64,000 nt of DNA from Bactrocera neohumeralis (lineage: Eukaryota > Arthropoda > Insecta > Diptera > Tephritidae). Positions within the stretch are counted from its first letter, which is position 1; each line of letters begins with the position of its first letter. The position numbers were made by a program, and so were the translations under genes. A model generated the notes under the pieces. The model did no database searches. It saw only the letters and a program-made list of their open reading frames with translations, and was not told the origin of the DNA. The stretch is from assembly GCF_024586455.1 (NCBI RefSeq), contig NW_026089623.1, forward strand, positions 14,388,236-14,452,235, given 5' to 3'. This document shows, piece by piece, positions 44,346 through 55,844 of this stretch.

Positions 44346-46945
44346 TATACGTAATTTTGTAAGATTCTTCAACATATCGCTGATTTGCGCCCACGTCCCG
44401 ACGGATGAGAAGGACGATGTGACCAAAGATGCCTTTCATGCTTGGAGGCTTGGAGCGCACTTATGAGAGCTGCCCCTGCCACGATGTCAAAATCGTGCTT
44501 GGCGACTTTAACGCCAGGGTGGGCAAAGAAGGTATCTTTGGCACTACGGTCGGTAAATTCAGCATCCATGAGGAAACATCCCCAAATGGGTTGAGCCTGA
44601 TCGACTTCGCCGGCGCCCGAAATATGGTTATCTGTATTACTAGATTTCAGCATAAGAAGATTCATCAAGCTACCTGGCTGTCTCCGGATCGAAAAACTTC
44701 CAACCAGATCGATCATGTTGTGATAGACGGAAGACACGTCTCCAGTGTTTTAGATGTGCGTGCGCTCCGAGGTCCTAAAATCGACTCGGACCACTACCTT
44801 GTTGCAGCCAAGATTCGCACCCGCCTCTGTGCAGCAAAAAACGCACGCCAACAAACACAAGGAAGGTTCGACGACGAGAAGCTGCAATCACAACTGACAG
44901 CCGAACGATTTTCTACTCGGCTTGCACTCCTGCTCTCTGAGAGCACTCGTCCACAACTCGGTATAAGGGAACTGTGGGACGGCATTTCAACACCTTATGT
45001 GCAACCGAAACCATTGGTTTCGGAAAGTGCAAAAGAACAGCTGGTACGAGGAGGAGTGCCGGGTCTCAGCGGAGAGAAAACAGGCTGCCTACCTCGCAAC
45101 GTTACGATCGACCACAACACGTGCGGGATGGGATAGATACCGAGAATTGAAGAGGGAAGCGAGACGCATTTGTAGACAGAAGAAGAAAGAGGCTGAAATG
45201 CGTGAGTACGAAGAGCTTGATAAGCTGGCCGACAGGGGTAATGCTCGAAAATTCTACGAAAAAATGCGGCGGCTTACAGAAGGTTTCACGGCCGGAGCAT
45301 ACTCTTATAGAACCCCCAAAGGTGATCTAGTCACCGATGCCCAAAGCATACTTAAATTATGGAGGGAACACTTCTCCAGCCTGCTGAATGGCAGTGAACG
45401 CACAACACCAGGAGAAAGAGAACCCGATTCCCCAATCGATGACGATGGAGCAGACGTTTCATTGCCCGACCATGAAGAAGTTTGAATAGCAATTACCCGC
45501 CTGAAGAACAACAAAGCGGCGGGGGCCGATGGATTGCCGGCCGAGTTACTCAAACACGGCGGCAAAGAACTGATAAGGAGCATTCATCAGCTTCTTTGTA
45601 AAATATGGTCGGACGAAAACATGCCCAACGATTGCAATTTAAATGTGCTATGCCCAATCCATAAAAAAGGAGACCTCACTTAGAGCTTATTGTGTGAAAG
45701 ATTAAAGCCCACCGCCACCAAACTGATTGGACCTTATCAGTGTGGCTTTAGACCTGGAAAATCAACAACCGATCAGATATTTATCCTGCGCCAAATCGTG
45801 GAAAAGCCCCGTGAAATAAGAATCGACACACACCACCTCTTCGTCGATTTCAAAGCGGAAGGAACTGCCTTTATGCCGCGATGCCTGAATTTGGTATCCC
45901 CGCAAACCTAATACGGCTGTGTAAGCTGACGTTGAGCAACACGAAAGAATCGGGAAGGACCTCTCCGAGCCGTTCGACACCAAACGAGGTTTCAGACACG
46001 GCGATCCCCTACCTTGCGACTTTTTCAATCTGCTTCTGGAGAAAATAGTTCGAGCTGCAGAACTAAATAGAGAAGGTACCATCTTCTATAATGGTGTACA
46101 ACGGCTGGCGTATGCCGATGATATTGATATCATCGGCCTCAACACCCACGCCGTTAGTTCTGCTTTCTCCAGGCTGGACAAGGAAGCACAGAAAATGGGT
46201 CTGGCAGTGAACGAGGGCAAGACGAAATATCTCCTGTCATCAAACAAACAGTCGTCGCGCTCGCGACTTGGCACTCACGTCACAGTTGACAGTCATAACT
46301 TTGAAGTTGTAATTAATTTCGTCTATCATGGAACCAGCGTAAACACCACCAACAATGTCAACCTAGAAATCCAACGCAGGATAACTCTTACCAACAGGTG
46401 CTACTTCGGACTGAGTAGGCAATTGAGAGGCAAAGTCCTCTCTCGACAAACAAAAACCAAACTCTATAAGCCACTCATAATTCCCGTCCTGCTATATGGT
46501 GCAGAGTCTTGGACGATGTCAACAACGGATGAGTCGACGTTGCGAGTTTTCAAGAGAAAAGTTCTGCGAAAGATTTATGGTCCTTTGCGCGTTGGCCACG
46601 ACGAATATCCCATTCGATGGAACGATGAGCTGTACGAGATATACGACGACATTGACATAGTTCGGCGATAAACAGCGGCTACGCTGGCTAGGTCATGTTG
46701 TCCGGATGGACGAAAACACTCCAGCTCTGAAAGTATTCGACGCAGTACCCGCCGGGGGAAGCAGAGGAAGAGGAAGACCTCCACTCCGTTGGAAGGACCA
46801 AGTGGAGAAGGACCAAGTGGAGAAGGACCTGGCTTCGCTTGGAATATCCAATTGGCACCACGTAGCGAAAAGAAGAAACGACTGGCACGCTGTTGTTAAT
46901 TCGGCTATAATCGCGTAAGCGGTGTCTACGCCAATTAAGAAGAAG
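44346..46945 (+). pseudogene. RTE-like LINE copy d, longest in window
   Basis: Endonuclease from about 44370 (frameshift near 44445), VKIVLGDFNARVGKEGIFG (44488-44540), TSPNGLSLIDFAGARNMVI, WLSPDRKTSNQIDHVVIDGR, SDHYLVAAKIRTRLCAAKNA. A linker helix region (45000-45260) leads into RT: LKNNKAAGADGLPAELLK (45500-45550), CPIHKKGD (45655), GPYQCGFRPGKSTTDQIFIL (45732-45790), FVDFKA (45842), and catalytic LAYADDIDIIG (about 46104-46136). C-terminal LLYGAESWTMSTTDEST (46489-46540) and ARLGHV/RGRPPLRWKDQVEKD (46680-46810). A 15-bp unit (GGAGAAGGACCAAGT) is duplicated at 46800-46830. The 3' tail is AAGAAGAAG at 46938. RTE/BovB-like by motif memory. Several frameshifts and a stop near 45680. Confidence 0.88.
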
Positions 46946-47943
46946 AATTTTGTAAACCGAAGAGGTATGCCTAATCCTTAGGTCGGACAATGAAAAAACT
47001 GTCTGTGTATATTTCACTTTGCACGTTTTATTTCTAACTTTTTTTATAAGTTTTTGAATTACATTTACATACATAGAAACATTTCCCGCTATACTGTTTC
47101 GCTGGATTCGTTCTTTGCCGACAGGCTAGCGCACTTCTTTTGGGACTAGATGAATAAATTGCCAGAAAGACCAAAATTATTGTACACATGGTTCGTACCT
47201 ACATGGCCGTTAAAACTAAAAAAAAAAAACAAAAGACAATCCGCACGCATAATGCTATAGACTCAATGACAAAAAAAAACTAACTAAACTTGTTTAGTGC
47301 CAAATAGTGAATGTCCTTTTATGATTTAGAATTGTGAGTTAATACTCTGAATCATTATAGACACATGCCTTCTTTTCTTTTTATTTGGGGTACTCACAAC
47401 CCATCGTAAAGCATCGTAAAATCGTAAAATTATTAATTTTTACACTTGTTTAAAAAAATTGTTGTTGGATTTCATACAAAAATGAGTTTACACATTTACA
47501 ATTCTCAATGCTATATTTTCGAAGCGTTATACTTGTGAAAACCCTAATTCTTTTATATGTTTTTAGTGATGTTATTGTTGAAGCGATTATCTAAATACAT
47601 ACTGTTTGGGGGAGATAAGAGTCTTGTATCTCTTTAGGGGAAGCGCAGTGTGGACTGTCCGATGGAGCATTTAAAATTTTAGGGTTGTTACCCGGCGGAA
47701 GTTTGGCGTCATTGGCGGTTTGCTCAGTTCGTAAATAGGGTGGCCGTGCACTTGTCATCATTTTTATTCACCGACGCACATACTTAGGTGGATTTTAGGA
47801 TTTAAGTCGGTCAAAAATATTTCACAGAGTATTTTGCTTTTTTGGTTTATTATACCACTTGGTATTGTTCTTTGCATAATGAGCATGTTGTATTAAAAAA
47901 ATCAAATAATTTAGCAAAAATTCATAATTTTACAATTTTTTTA
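46946..47943. other. Gene-free stretch
   Basis: No coding region supported. The segment 47580-47770 is less AT-rich than its surroundings but matches nothing I know. Confidence 0.45.
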
Positions 47944-48830
47944 TTATATAAGTAAAAATAATATTTTATGCATATTCGTTGGATGCCACCCATAGAGATC
48001 ACAATCCAATCTCGCGGTCCCCATAGCACACTCATCAAATCTTTTGGTGTCTATTTTTTGTACACTTGAGATAGTTTCCAATTTAATTTTTAATCTATAG
48101 ATGAGATTAAATCCAACTTTTGTCATATCAGCAACTAATTGCGGGTATTCAAAAAATTTTCGACTTATATTGCCATCAGTGGTACTGCCGTAATTAGCTT
48201 TCGGCATGTCTACCAACAGTGCAGTTTCAAATCTTTATTGAATATTTGTTTTTGTTTCTGCTTCTAACTCTTTTTCTTCTTTCGATCTCTTTTGTCTGTA
48301 CTTTTTAACAGTACAGATAGTCCAAATTCGAAAGCTTTGGAACTTGTCTGTAATTTCTGAGTCAGATTATTAAAATCTTTAGATGTGGCCCAACAAATAT
48401 AACACATGCTTGTTGATTTGGTATCAGTTGCAGCATTGCACACTTTGCCATCGACCATTTTAATTTTAAATATATGTATGTTCAAAGAAAAATTTGTTCT
48501 AATGCAATTTAACTTCTGCACGCGTCGACTTTTTGACAGCACCTCAAACATAACTTATTTCGTCTTTTGTTAGATAAACCTAATTGATTTACAACATCTA
48601 GGCAATGAGATGTAGAGTTTTGCCATATCATTTTTTTTCCTTCCTTTCCACAAGTTATTATAAAAGGAACAAACGAGCTCAGAAACGTATTGGAGTCGAT
48701 GTCGCGGCATGACTTTCTCCTGTCAAGCACACGTGTTTTAGAATAACTATGGACGGTTGTATTTCGATCCGTTTGATTTACTAATGATGCTCTAGCCTTC
48801 TCGTGACTGGACTCAATTCGAGCAGAGTGT
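47944..48830 (-). pseudogene. Family B: RAG1/Transib-like transposase fragment
   Basis: Minus strand, three frames. 48730-48509: VLDRRKSCRDIDSNTFLSSF then VPFIITCGKEGKKMIWQNS. After a frameshift, 48551-48264: VDGKVCNAATDTKSTSMCYI, CWATSKDFNN, a Cys-x2-Cys followed by Ala-Thr, then AFEFGLSVL. After another shift, 48216-47944: LVDMPKANYGSTTDGNISRK and FFEYPQLVADMTKVGFNLIY, then KIDTKRFDECAMGTARLD and WHPTNMHKIL. From memory this is a conserved arthropod family, and the zinc-type CxxC-Ala-Thr, GN-x-(S/A)-R-K and C-terminal His-Lys blocks follow the order of the RAG1/Transib recombinase core. The frame stops before the block expected to hold the last catalytic glutamate. Truncated and inactive. 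The RAG1 link is inference; membership in the unnamed arthropod family is firmer. Confidence 0.6.
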
Positions 48831-49525
48831 TATGGTAACTTTGCACAACCGTCTGGTAACGCATCCTCTAACATTGTTGACACAAAGGTTGCAGTATAAA
48901 TTGCCAGCTACAACACGATTATATTCGTGTCTTTTTTTGTTCTGGAGTGAGTGGCTGATGTACTGGCCACTGCTTCTGTACATAATGACAGTCTCTCGCA
49001 CGGCTATCCCATTCGCAAAGGAAGCAACAATATTTTGTATATACTACTTGCATTCCAAGAAGAAGAGCTATACTCATGACAACGGATGAGCTCTAAAAGA
49101 GCTTTCTTATTCTCATATGATTAGTTTAGAGGAATCAATGAATAGACGAAAATCACGTGGATCATGTTCCTGTTCTAGTGCGTTAAACAAAAAGTTAACT
49201 TCTCAACAGTATGCTAGATCCCCTCTTTGAAGAAAGTAATTTGTGGCATCTTTCTTACTTTTTCTGTAAAAAGTAATACCTACATCACTTTGGAGAACGT
49301 TCGGACTGCAATTCTGAAAGGCTTAGATCTCGAACTAAGTCATTAATTTCACCCTTTAAAGTTAGATGCGGCACTGTTGAACATCCTGGTAAATCAAATA
49401 AAGGATCGGTTGCCATTTCCTTTGCGGTTTCTACAACATCACTTGAAGAGCTAGTGGATTCTAGTTATTCTTCGAGACTCCAAGATTCTGGTGCTTATGG
49501 AATAGGAAGTTTTTCACTGTGCTTG
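48831..49525 (-). pseudogene. Family A protein, C-terminal part of copy 1
   Basis: Minus strand, shifted frames. KHSEKLPIP (about 49521-49495), APESWSLEE and ESTSSSSDVVETAKEM, DPLFDLPGCSTVPHLTLKGE and INDLVRDLSLSELQSE (about 49400-49310), GITFYRKSKKDATNYF (about 49290-49240), DPRDFRLFIDSSKLI (about 49170-49125), then a frame with SIALLLGMQVVYTKYCCFLC and EWDSRARDCHYVQKQW (about 49066-48960). Relative to the family as I remember it, DNA between FIDSSK and SIALLLG is deleted. Downstream, the sequence runs straight into family B near 48830. The Cys-rich CCFLCEWD block suggests metal binding; biochemical function unknown. Confidence 0.6.
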
Positions 49526-50280
49526 AGAGGTCTTAACCCTCATCAAAACCCTCGGGTCTGGCCAGGCATATTTTGTTTTTAAATGCTTCCAGGTAGCTTC
49601 CTAGAATTTTATTGTCTATAGAATTCAGAAAAAAAAATCAAGGATATCGTATCGAAAAGGACAAAAAACGGATATTATAATATTACACCTTAGTGCACCA
49701 ATGGTGCTTGGCTAAATGAAAATATATGAACTTTGGTATGTTTCTATCACTTCGCACGGTTGATTTGTCTGTTTTCATGTTCGCTACATGTCCAAATTGG
49801 TTTGTATGTTTATCTAGGTCAAATGCTTTAGCCGCTAAAACGTTTTAAAGGTTAAGAAAAATGTAATTTTTCTCAAAATGTTACATTTTTTGTGAACGCT
49901 ATTTCCACGCCCCTGGTAGGGATAGAAGGGAGGTTGAGGGCTTTCCTGAAATCCCCAGGGGTGAATTAACTTGCAAAATGGTTTTGGCCCCATACCCCCC
50001 CAACTGTAGTGAAACAAAAGGGGGGACATGGTGAAAACTCATTTTCGCCTATTGCAACGCCCCCGGTGGGGCTTATACATTTCCTGAAAGCTCTTTAAAT
50101 TACCTAACCGGTGCAATTTACCTAGGTCAAATACTTTAGCCGATAGAGCGTTTTAAAAGGTTAAGAAAAAATGTAATTTTTCTCAAAATGTTACATTTTT
50201 TGTGAACGCCAAACGTGAACAAGGCAGTCAATTTGATTTCAACCAAATCGAGAGGTAAGAAATTTCAAAAATGTATCTAT
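49526..50280. other. Interrupting DNA with an 88-bp direct repeat
   Basis: Part of the roughly 2.2 kb that separates the two halves of family A copy 1. An 88-bp block starting CTAGGTCAAAT (49814) is repeated at 50122, 308 bp apart; both include AATGTAATTTTTCTCAAAAT and end in TTTTTTGTGAACGC. G/C-rich runs (CCCCCGGTGGGG, 50061) lie between. Confidence 0.65.
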
Positions 50281-51607
50281 CAGGGGTGTTGTGGAATCTG
50301 ATAGTTGTCGGAATCAGAATTGAAATCGATCAAAAAAAGCAGTAGGTGTCATGAATTCAGACATTATTGGTTTGATATTCGAAACAGAATTTGTATCGGT
50401 TTTGGGTGTCACGGAAACCAATTTTATCGGTTTTGCTGTCAGAAACAAAGCAAGAAGATATTCGCACACAGATTTGAAATGTAAGTTTCTTAAATTCATG
50501 TTATTTTAATTTAATTTATCTTTATTTCTATAGAGGAAAACATAAGAATAAAACACGAAATGTCTTAATTATTGAATTTTGAAAAAAAATGCGGATATTT
50601 AAGGAGGAGTCTGCTTTAGAGGCTTAAAAAATCTATTTTTTTTTTTGGGAGGGAAAGAAAAAATTGATTAAAGCGAAATTTCTAGGGCTTATAGTTATAT
50701 ATTTAAACATCATCCGCAAATATTTCTGGATACGAATTCTTTGATATTCTGCCTTAGGGAAGCAATTGTCCAATGCATCTCGCATGTGCATTTGTCGGAC
50801 GGTGGGCAGTATGCAGGTCGCAATTTCTATCGGAAACAAAAATTTCAAAAGAGATTCATATTTGTTAATAACTTTGCTCAAGTTAAACTACGAAAATTTC
50901 AAAAAATAAGTGTTAAATTCTAAAAAATTTTATAATTTGAAGAAACAAGTGGTCAAAAATTATGTATGTATGTTCAAACTCAACTTTTCTTAACTTTTTT
51001 TGTTTAAATATAAGATAATTTAATGCCAAAGATAATAAACTTTGCCTTTATTCCATACGTTTAGTTTTTTCTATCCTGTCCGCCAATTAAGAAAAATCGT
51101 AAGAATGAAAACCGAGAAATTGAGCGTCAAAGTTTTCGCTTTTTGCCCAAGCGCTCCTATATGTATATATTTACATATCTACCAGTGCTCGGTCACTATT
51201 TCCCTTCTAGCTTCGACAATATTTCAAATTCCCATATATAACATTGGGGTATATTCTTAGATAATTTTTAAAGAGATTTAAGCAAAAAAAAATTCCTCCC
51301 TTAAAGAAGATTTACAAAACGTCTTAAACGTAACTTAACACCCAAACGCGTCTATATTCATTCGATAAATGTTGTCTCTTAAAATCTTTCTTTAATTCTG
51401 AACTCATTAAAAACTTTAATAGGATTGCTTCCAAATGTATTCATTTGCAAGTTTTGTAACAGTAGTAAACAGCTGATTCGAATATTGGTTTTGCGTATGT
51501 TCGAAAAGACAAAAATCCAATCAGATTTTGTGACACCATTGAAAATCAGAATTGGTTTGAAATTCTGACAGCTAAGCAATTCTGTCTTGGATTCCACAAC
51601 ACCCCTG
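50281..51607. mobile_element. hAT-like TIR element, about 1.33 kb
   Basis: Left end CAGGGGTGTTGTGGAATC (50281) and right end GATTCCACAACACCCCTG (51590-51607) form an 18-bp inverted repeat, nearly perfect. CAGGG-type ends are usual for hAT elements, which make 8-bp duplications; the flanking octamers (GTATCTAT and AATATATT) do not match, so the class is provisional. Subterminal repeats of ATTGGTTT/AAACCAAT type (50371, 50416, 51485, 51555) may be transposase-binding sites. The best internal frame (50633-50881 minus, 82 codons) is unrecognised. Confidence 0.65.
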
Positions 51608-51689
51608 AATATATTGTACATATATATATGAGCATAAATACAACACGTATTTCCATGCAAATGTATGTACACACCACTTGGCCTAGCCA

Positions 51690-52090
51690 AGCACCATTGA
51701 TCTCGACTAAGTGTATCAGACCGTTGGTCTCGACCAGGGTTAAAGCTGATGGTAAATTACAGTACTTAACCGTATGTTTAGACTTCGGTCCACTACCTTT
51801 AATATTCGTGAGGCAAAAATAGCAGTCTGTAATATGGTCTTTAGGTTCTCTCCAAACCATTTGCACTGCAAAGGGCATTTTACGATTTGAACCTTCTAAC
51901 CAAGCTGTTAATGTTACATAAGTTTTACCACAGATATGAAGGGCTCATGCTTTGTCTTGGTCCTCAACTTTAACACCAAAATACAGTTCGTGAGCTTTTA
52001 GCACAAGCGTACTAAAATTACGTTTCTGCGATTTTAAAGTTAGTTCTCCGCACTCACAGCGAAAACTGTTCGCACTATTTACGCACTACA
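51690..52090 (-). pseudogene. Family A protein, N-terminal part of copy 1
   Basis: Minus strand. From about 52075: FRCECGELTLKSQKRNFSTL then VLKAHELYFGVKVEDQDKA, a stop, ALHICGKTYVTLTAWLEG (about 51960-51900), then MPFAVQMVWREPKDHITDCY, FCLTNIKG and KSKHTVKYCNLPSALTLV (51878-51750). This matches the domain order of 62971-63300: paired cysteines, then a VW-E-P/DH-CYFC block. After LPSALTLV homology ends at about 51740 and resumes at 49525, so a 2.2-kb insertion separates the halves. Confidence 0.65.
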
Positions 52091-52099
52091 CGTAACCGA

Positions 52100-52494
52100 A
52101 TCGGACACCGTTAGTCTACTGATAAATTTTGTAAAATAAAATGATCGTAAAATACGTTGTTTACTTCTAACAAGCAGGCAGAACCGACCAGACCAGATTG
52201 TATGAAAATATGAGGTGATGCAATATAATGAAATTTTATGCATTGTAAAATCGAAAGCCGCAGGTTAGAGAATGGGTGATAGAAAAACTCTGTTTCAGAT
52301 TAGACTTCAGGGTATCAAAGTGCAATAGAAACACCTGAACAGCGAAAAAAATATCAGATGTTTGGAAATCATTTTTATGTATACTTTCGCAACATGTAGC
52401 TCGGGAGGATAATAGCTATGTTCACCCAATCGTTGTTTGTAACACGATATATACATTGTGACAAAAAGTTCCAGGAAATTGTAAGTAAAACGTC
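52100..52494. other. Gene-free stretch
   Basis: Nothing recognised. Confidence 0.45.
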
Positions 52495-52640
52495 AAATAT
52501 TTAATTATTCATCAGTATTTATTTTGTCGCCTTCAAAATAAAATTACACTTGATGTAATACACTAATGCCAACGATTTTTCCAGTTCTCGAAACATTTTG
52601 TATAAGCACTTTTTAGGATAGCCTTCAGTAATGAAGATAT
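52495..52640 (-). pseudogene. mariner transposase C-terminus (second family)
   Basis: Minus strand frame reads AILKSAYTKCFENWKNRWH, stop, CITS, the C-terminal signature of a mariner transposase, followed by GAACTTTTTGTCACAATG (about 52452-52470), a probable terminal repeat. Sequence differs from the 5640 and 17529 mariners, so it is another family. Confidence 0.65.
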
Positions 52641-52691
52641 CATAATTATACTTTGTGCAAATACTCGTAGAGGTACTTTATTTTACGGATT

Positions 52692-52886
52692 TCAGGATAA
52701 AACTTTGTACGCAGAGTCCCCTGAAGTCATGTCATTCTCAGTCAAAAATTTTTCCACATTGGACAATATCTTTTTAAGGACCGAGACATCAAACTTATGG
52801 TCCCCATACATATCGGTCAGTCTGTGAGGTCTAGTATAGAAATTCGGATTGAATACTTTTGTATTGAACGCATGCTCCTTTGTCAA
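52692..52886 (-). CDS. Unrecognised 64-codon ORF
   Basis: MTKEHAFNTKVFNPNFYTRP..., a well-mixed composition that reads like a real protein piece (KKILSNVEKFLTENDMTSGD). I recognise no family. It could be an exon of an unknown host gene, part of the adjacent mariner, or chance. Confidence 0.25.
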   Translation of the reverse strand: MTKEHAFNTKVFNPNFYTRPHRLTDMYGDHKFDVSVLKKILSNVEKFLTENDMTSGDSAYKVLS

Positions 52887-53297
52887 AATGGTTAAAAATA
52901 AATCCTATACCTACCTATACCTAAAATTAACATTTTCGAAATTCCTTTTGGCTTATACCGAATCTATCGGTCAATATGTAAGAAATACTAATAAAGTCGG
53001 CTAAAATTTCGTTCTAGTAACAGTGTATTATTATGCTTCAAATAAATGAAGTAAGGCAATACTACACAGAATTAGAAATAACCGCTTGACTTTATGCCTT
53101 TTATATTAGTCAATCTTTGAGATTTTTTTAATGAAATTCTCTCATTTGTCGCCTTTGATTGAATTTGTATCACAAATGTATATCTCATTTGAGTTAATTA
53201 GCTGATCTTTATATTAGTTTTTCAAAAACAAAATGTAGTAATGAAGCTTTGTACCTTTAATATTATTAATACAGTTTCCTTTAGTTATACTAAAACA

Positions 53298-54366
53298 AAA
53301 CAAGTAAGGAAGGGCTAAGTTCGGGTGTCACCGAACATTTTATACTCTCGCATGGTAAAGTGATAATCGAGATTTCATAATACGTCATTTACATATTTTT
53401 CAAATACCGTATTTTTGTAAAGTTTTATTCCGCTATCATCATTGGTTCCTAATGTTTATACTCGTATTATACAGAGAAGGCATCAGATGGAATTCAAAAT
53501 AGCTTTATATTGGAAGAAGGCGTGGTTGTGAACCGATTTCACCCATATTTCGTACATGTCATCAGGGTGTTAAAAAAATATTATATACCGACTTTCATTG
53601 AAATCGGTTTAGTAGCTCCTGAGATATGGTTCTTGGTCCATAAGTGGGCGGCGCCACGCCTATTTTCAATTTTTAAAGAAAGCCTGGGTGCAGCTTCCTT
53701 CTGCCACTTCTTCCGTAAAATTTAGTGTTTCTGACGTTTTTTGTTAGTCGGTTAACGCACTTTTAGTGATTTTGAACATAACCTTTGTATGGGAGGTGGG
53801 CGTGGTTATTATCCGTTTTCTTCCATTTTTGAACTGTATATGGAAATACCTGAAGAAAACGACTCTGTAGACTTTGGTTGACATAGCTATAGTAGTTTCC
53901 GAGATATGTACAAAAAACTTAGTAGGGGGCGGGGCCACGAACATTTTTCCAAAACAATTGCGTCCAAATATGCCCCTCCCTAATGCGATCCTTTGTGCCA
54001 AATTTCACTTTAATATCTTTATTTATGGCTTAGTTATGACACTTTATAGGTTTTCGGTTTCCGCCATTTTGTGGGCGTGGCAGTGGGCCGATTTTGCCCA
54101 TCTTCGAACTCAACCTTCTTATGGAGCCAAGGAATACGTGTACCAAGTTTCATCATGATATCTCAATTTTTACTCAAGTTACAGCTTGCACGGACGGACG
54201 GACGGACAGACAGACATCCGGATTTCGACTCTACTCGTCGCCCTGATCACTTTGGTATATATAACCCTATATCTGACTCTTTTAGTTTTAGGACTTACAA
54301 ACAACCGTTATGTGAACAAAACTAAAATACTGTCGTTAGCAACATTGTTGCGAGAGTATAAAAAAA
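53298..54366 (+). mobile_element. mini-me / DINE-1-like repeat, copy B
   Basis: Starts AAACAAGTAAGGAAGGGCTA, followed by the palindromic GTTCGGGTGTCACCGAAC (about 53321), ends near TTGCGAGAGTATAAAAAA. Contains ACGGACGGACGGACAGACAG (54190-54212) and the TATATAACC segment (54257). Nearly colinear with copies A (inverted) and C. It lies directly upstream of the candidate splice acceptor at 54411, so probably within an intron. Confidence 0.85.
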
Positions 54367-54411
54367 CACTTACTTTAAGCTGTTGAACTCATGATGTTTA
54401 TCTTTTCATAG

Positions 54412-54767
54412 GATTCGAGAGTAATTTATGGAGGGAGAATGATAATTTACAGAAAAATCTAGAACCCGTAAATGATGTTAACAATGAAAAAGTTTTATTT
54501 GCGAAAAATGAAATATCTTCAAAAGTTATACCCGAACAAAGTATTTTGTATGATAATAGTTGTGAAACCCCGGAAAATGGTTGTATAAACAATTCTTTTC
54601 AAAAAGCGAAAGTCTATAAAAAGCCACTGGAATTTTACTCTGGATTACAATGCGATAATAAATACCGAAACTATCAATGCAATAACTCATTATTCGAAGG
54701 AGGCTGTCTTCTTAACAACTACGAAAGTATGTATGACCAAAATACAGAAAATTTCCTTTATATTTAG
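54412..54767 (+). CDS. Candidate terminal exon of a host gene
   Basis: TTTATCTTTTCATAG (polypyrimidine stretch ending AG at 54411) is followed by a frame open for 118 codons to a stop at 54765-54767. The exon begins with two bases completing a codon (GA, then TTC GAG AGT). The peptide (FESNLWRENDNLQKNLEPVN ... FLYI) is polar, asparagine- and cysteine-containing, and shows no transposon motif. AATAAA occurs about 200 bp downstream (near 54963). I recognise no family, and no upstream exon was found in the window (the preceding kilobase is mini-me). The frame is also open a little before the AG, so the splice site is inference. Confidence 0.4.
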
Positions 54768-55268
54768 CATATTATTTCCTATTAACCAATTACCCATATT
54801 GACAATTAAATTGCTTATGATACAATTACAAACAGTTTTATAATTTTCATTATTTCAATTCAATTTTTCACCACATAATAATTTTTTTGAGTTTATAGTC
54901 ATGAGACGTTAAAATACGAATTTCTATGCCAGAAATGTAGGTTGAACGCTACAAAATGTTTAAATAAAATAAAAAACCTAAATTTTACTTTACCATTTGT
55001 AAAAATTGTAAATTTGTAAAATTGTTCTTGCGTATATCTTTCCGCGATGAAGTTGCAAACATTACGGGTCATGACATACCATATTAGAAATGGCTGAAAC
55101 GACTCTTATAGCTTTTTCTTTTCTCGATGAAAATTTTGCATCCTTATACAGCAACATTGTGCAAGTATTCCAAGACACCTTGCAAAAATGCTCAATTTTT
55201 TAAATAATAACAGAACAAAAAAAAATGACACCTACCAATCAGCTGATGCATTGTTTTCGTTTTCATAA
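54768..55268. other. Possible 3' UTR and AT-rich DNA
   Basis: AATAAAATAAAAAA near 54964 could end the transcript of the exon before it. No other feature. Confidence 0.4.
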
Positions 55269-55577
55269 TTAGAACATACAATACAATAAATTTTTAAACT
55301 GCAATTTACAAAAATAATGAAAATAAGCTCGACATGTAACACTATTTTTTACTCCTGAGCCTGAGCAACCATTCAGAACGTCGTTTACGGATCCGATCAG
55401 CCTGGGTAAGGATTTTCTTTCAACAACTAACATCCTCATTTCCTTCTCTGTACATCGTGAAGATAAATCGACGAATTCATTTGCAACTTCCAATATTGAT
55501 TTTAATAAAACTGACCGAATCATGTCACTTTGTTCAAAAACTTGATTAAAGTACTTTGCAACTTTAAAAAAAATCAC
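55269..55577 (-). CDS. Unrecognised 102-codon ORF
   Basis: IFFKVAKYFNQVFEQSDMIR ... ends YCMF. It has an amphipathic, leucine/valine-rich middle (SVLLKSILEVANEFVDLSS). No family recognised; nothing in the surroundings suggests a role. Could be chance in AT-rich DNA. Confidence 0.25.
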   Translation of the reverse strand: MIFFKVAKYFNQVFEQSDMIRSVLLKSILEVANEFVDLSSRCTEKEMRMLVVERKSLPRLIGSVNDVLNGCSGSGVKNSVTCRAYFHYFCKLQFKNLLYCMF

Positions 55578-55844
55578 TGGGCAACTCTCACTCTTACGTT
55601 TTGAGGGGGTAGAAAATGTTGCACTATTGCCTGATTAGTAGACAACACTTTGAGAAAAGAACAATCGAACCTGAAAACATGTTGGGGAAAGAACACGCAA
55701 TTTTGACAGCCCGAGCATAGAGTAGCATAAATGCAACATTTTTGTGCTAATAAAAAATTGTGTTTACTGATTTCGACTGTGTTGCCGTTAATATACAATT
55801 TGAATTTGGGTGAAATTCCACATCTCGGGACTCGAGTAACCGAT

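Noticed and set aside
47944..52090. CRISPR array, toxin-antitoxin or bacterial defence system
   Set aside because: Not expected in an insect chromosome; no direct repeats with spacers and all coding homology is eukaryotic transposon type.
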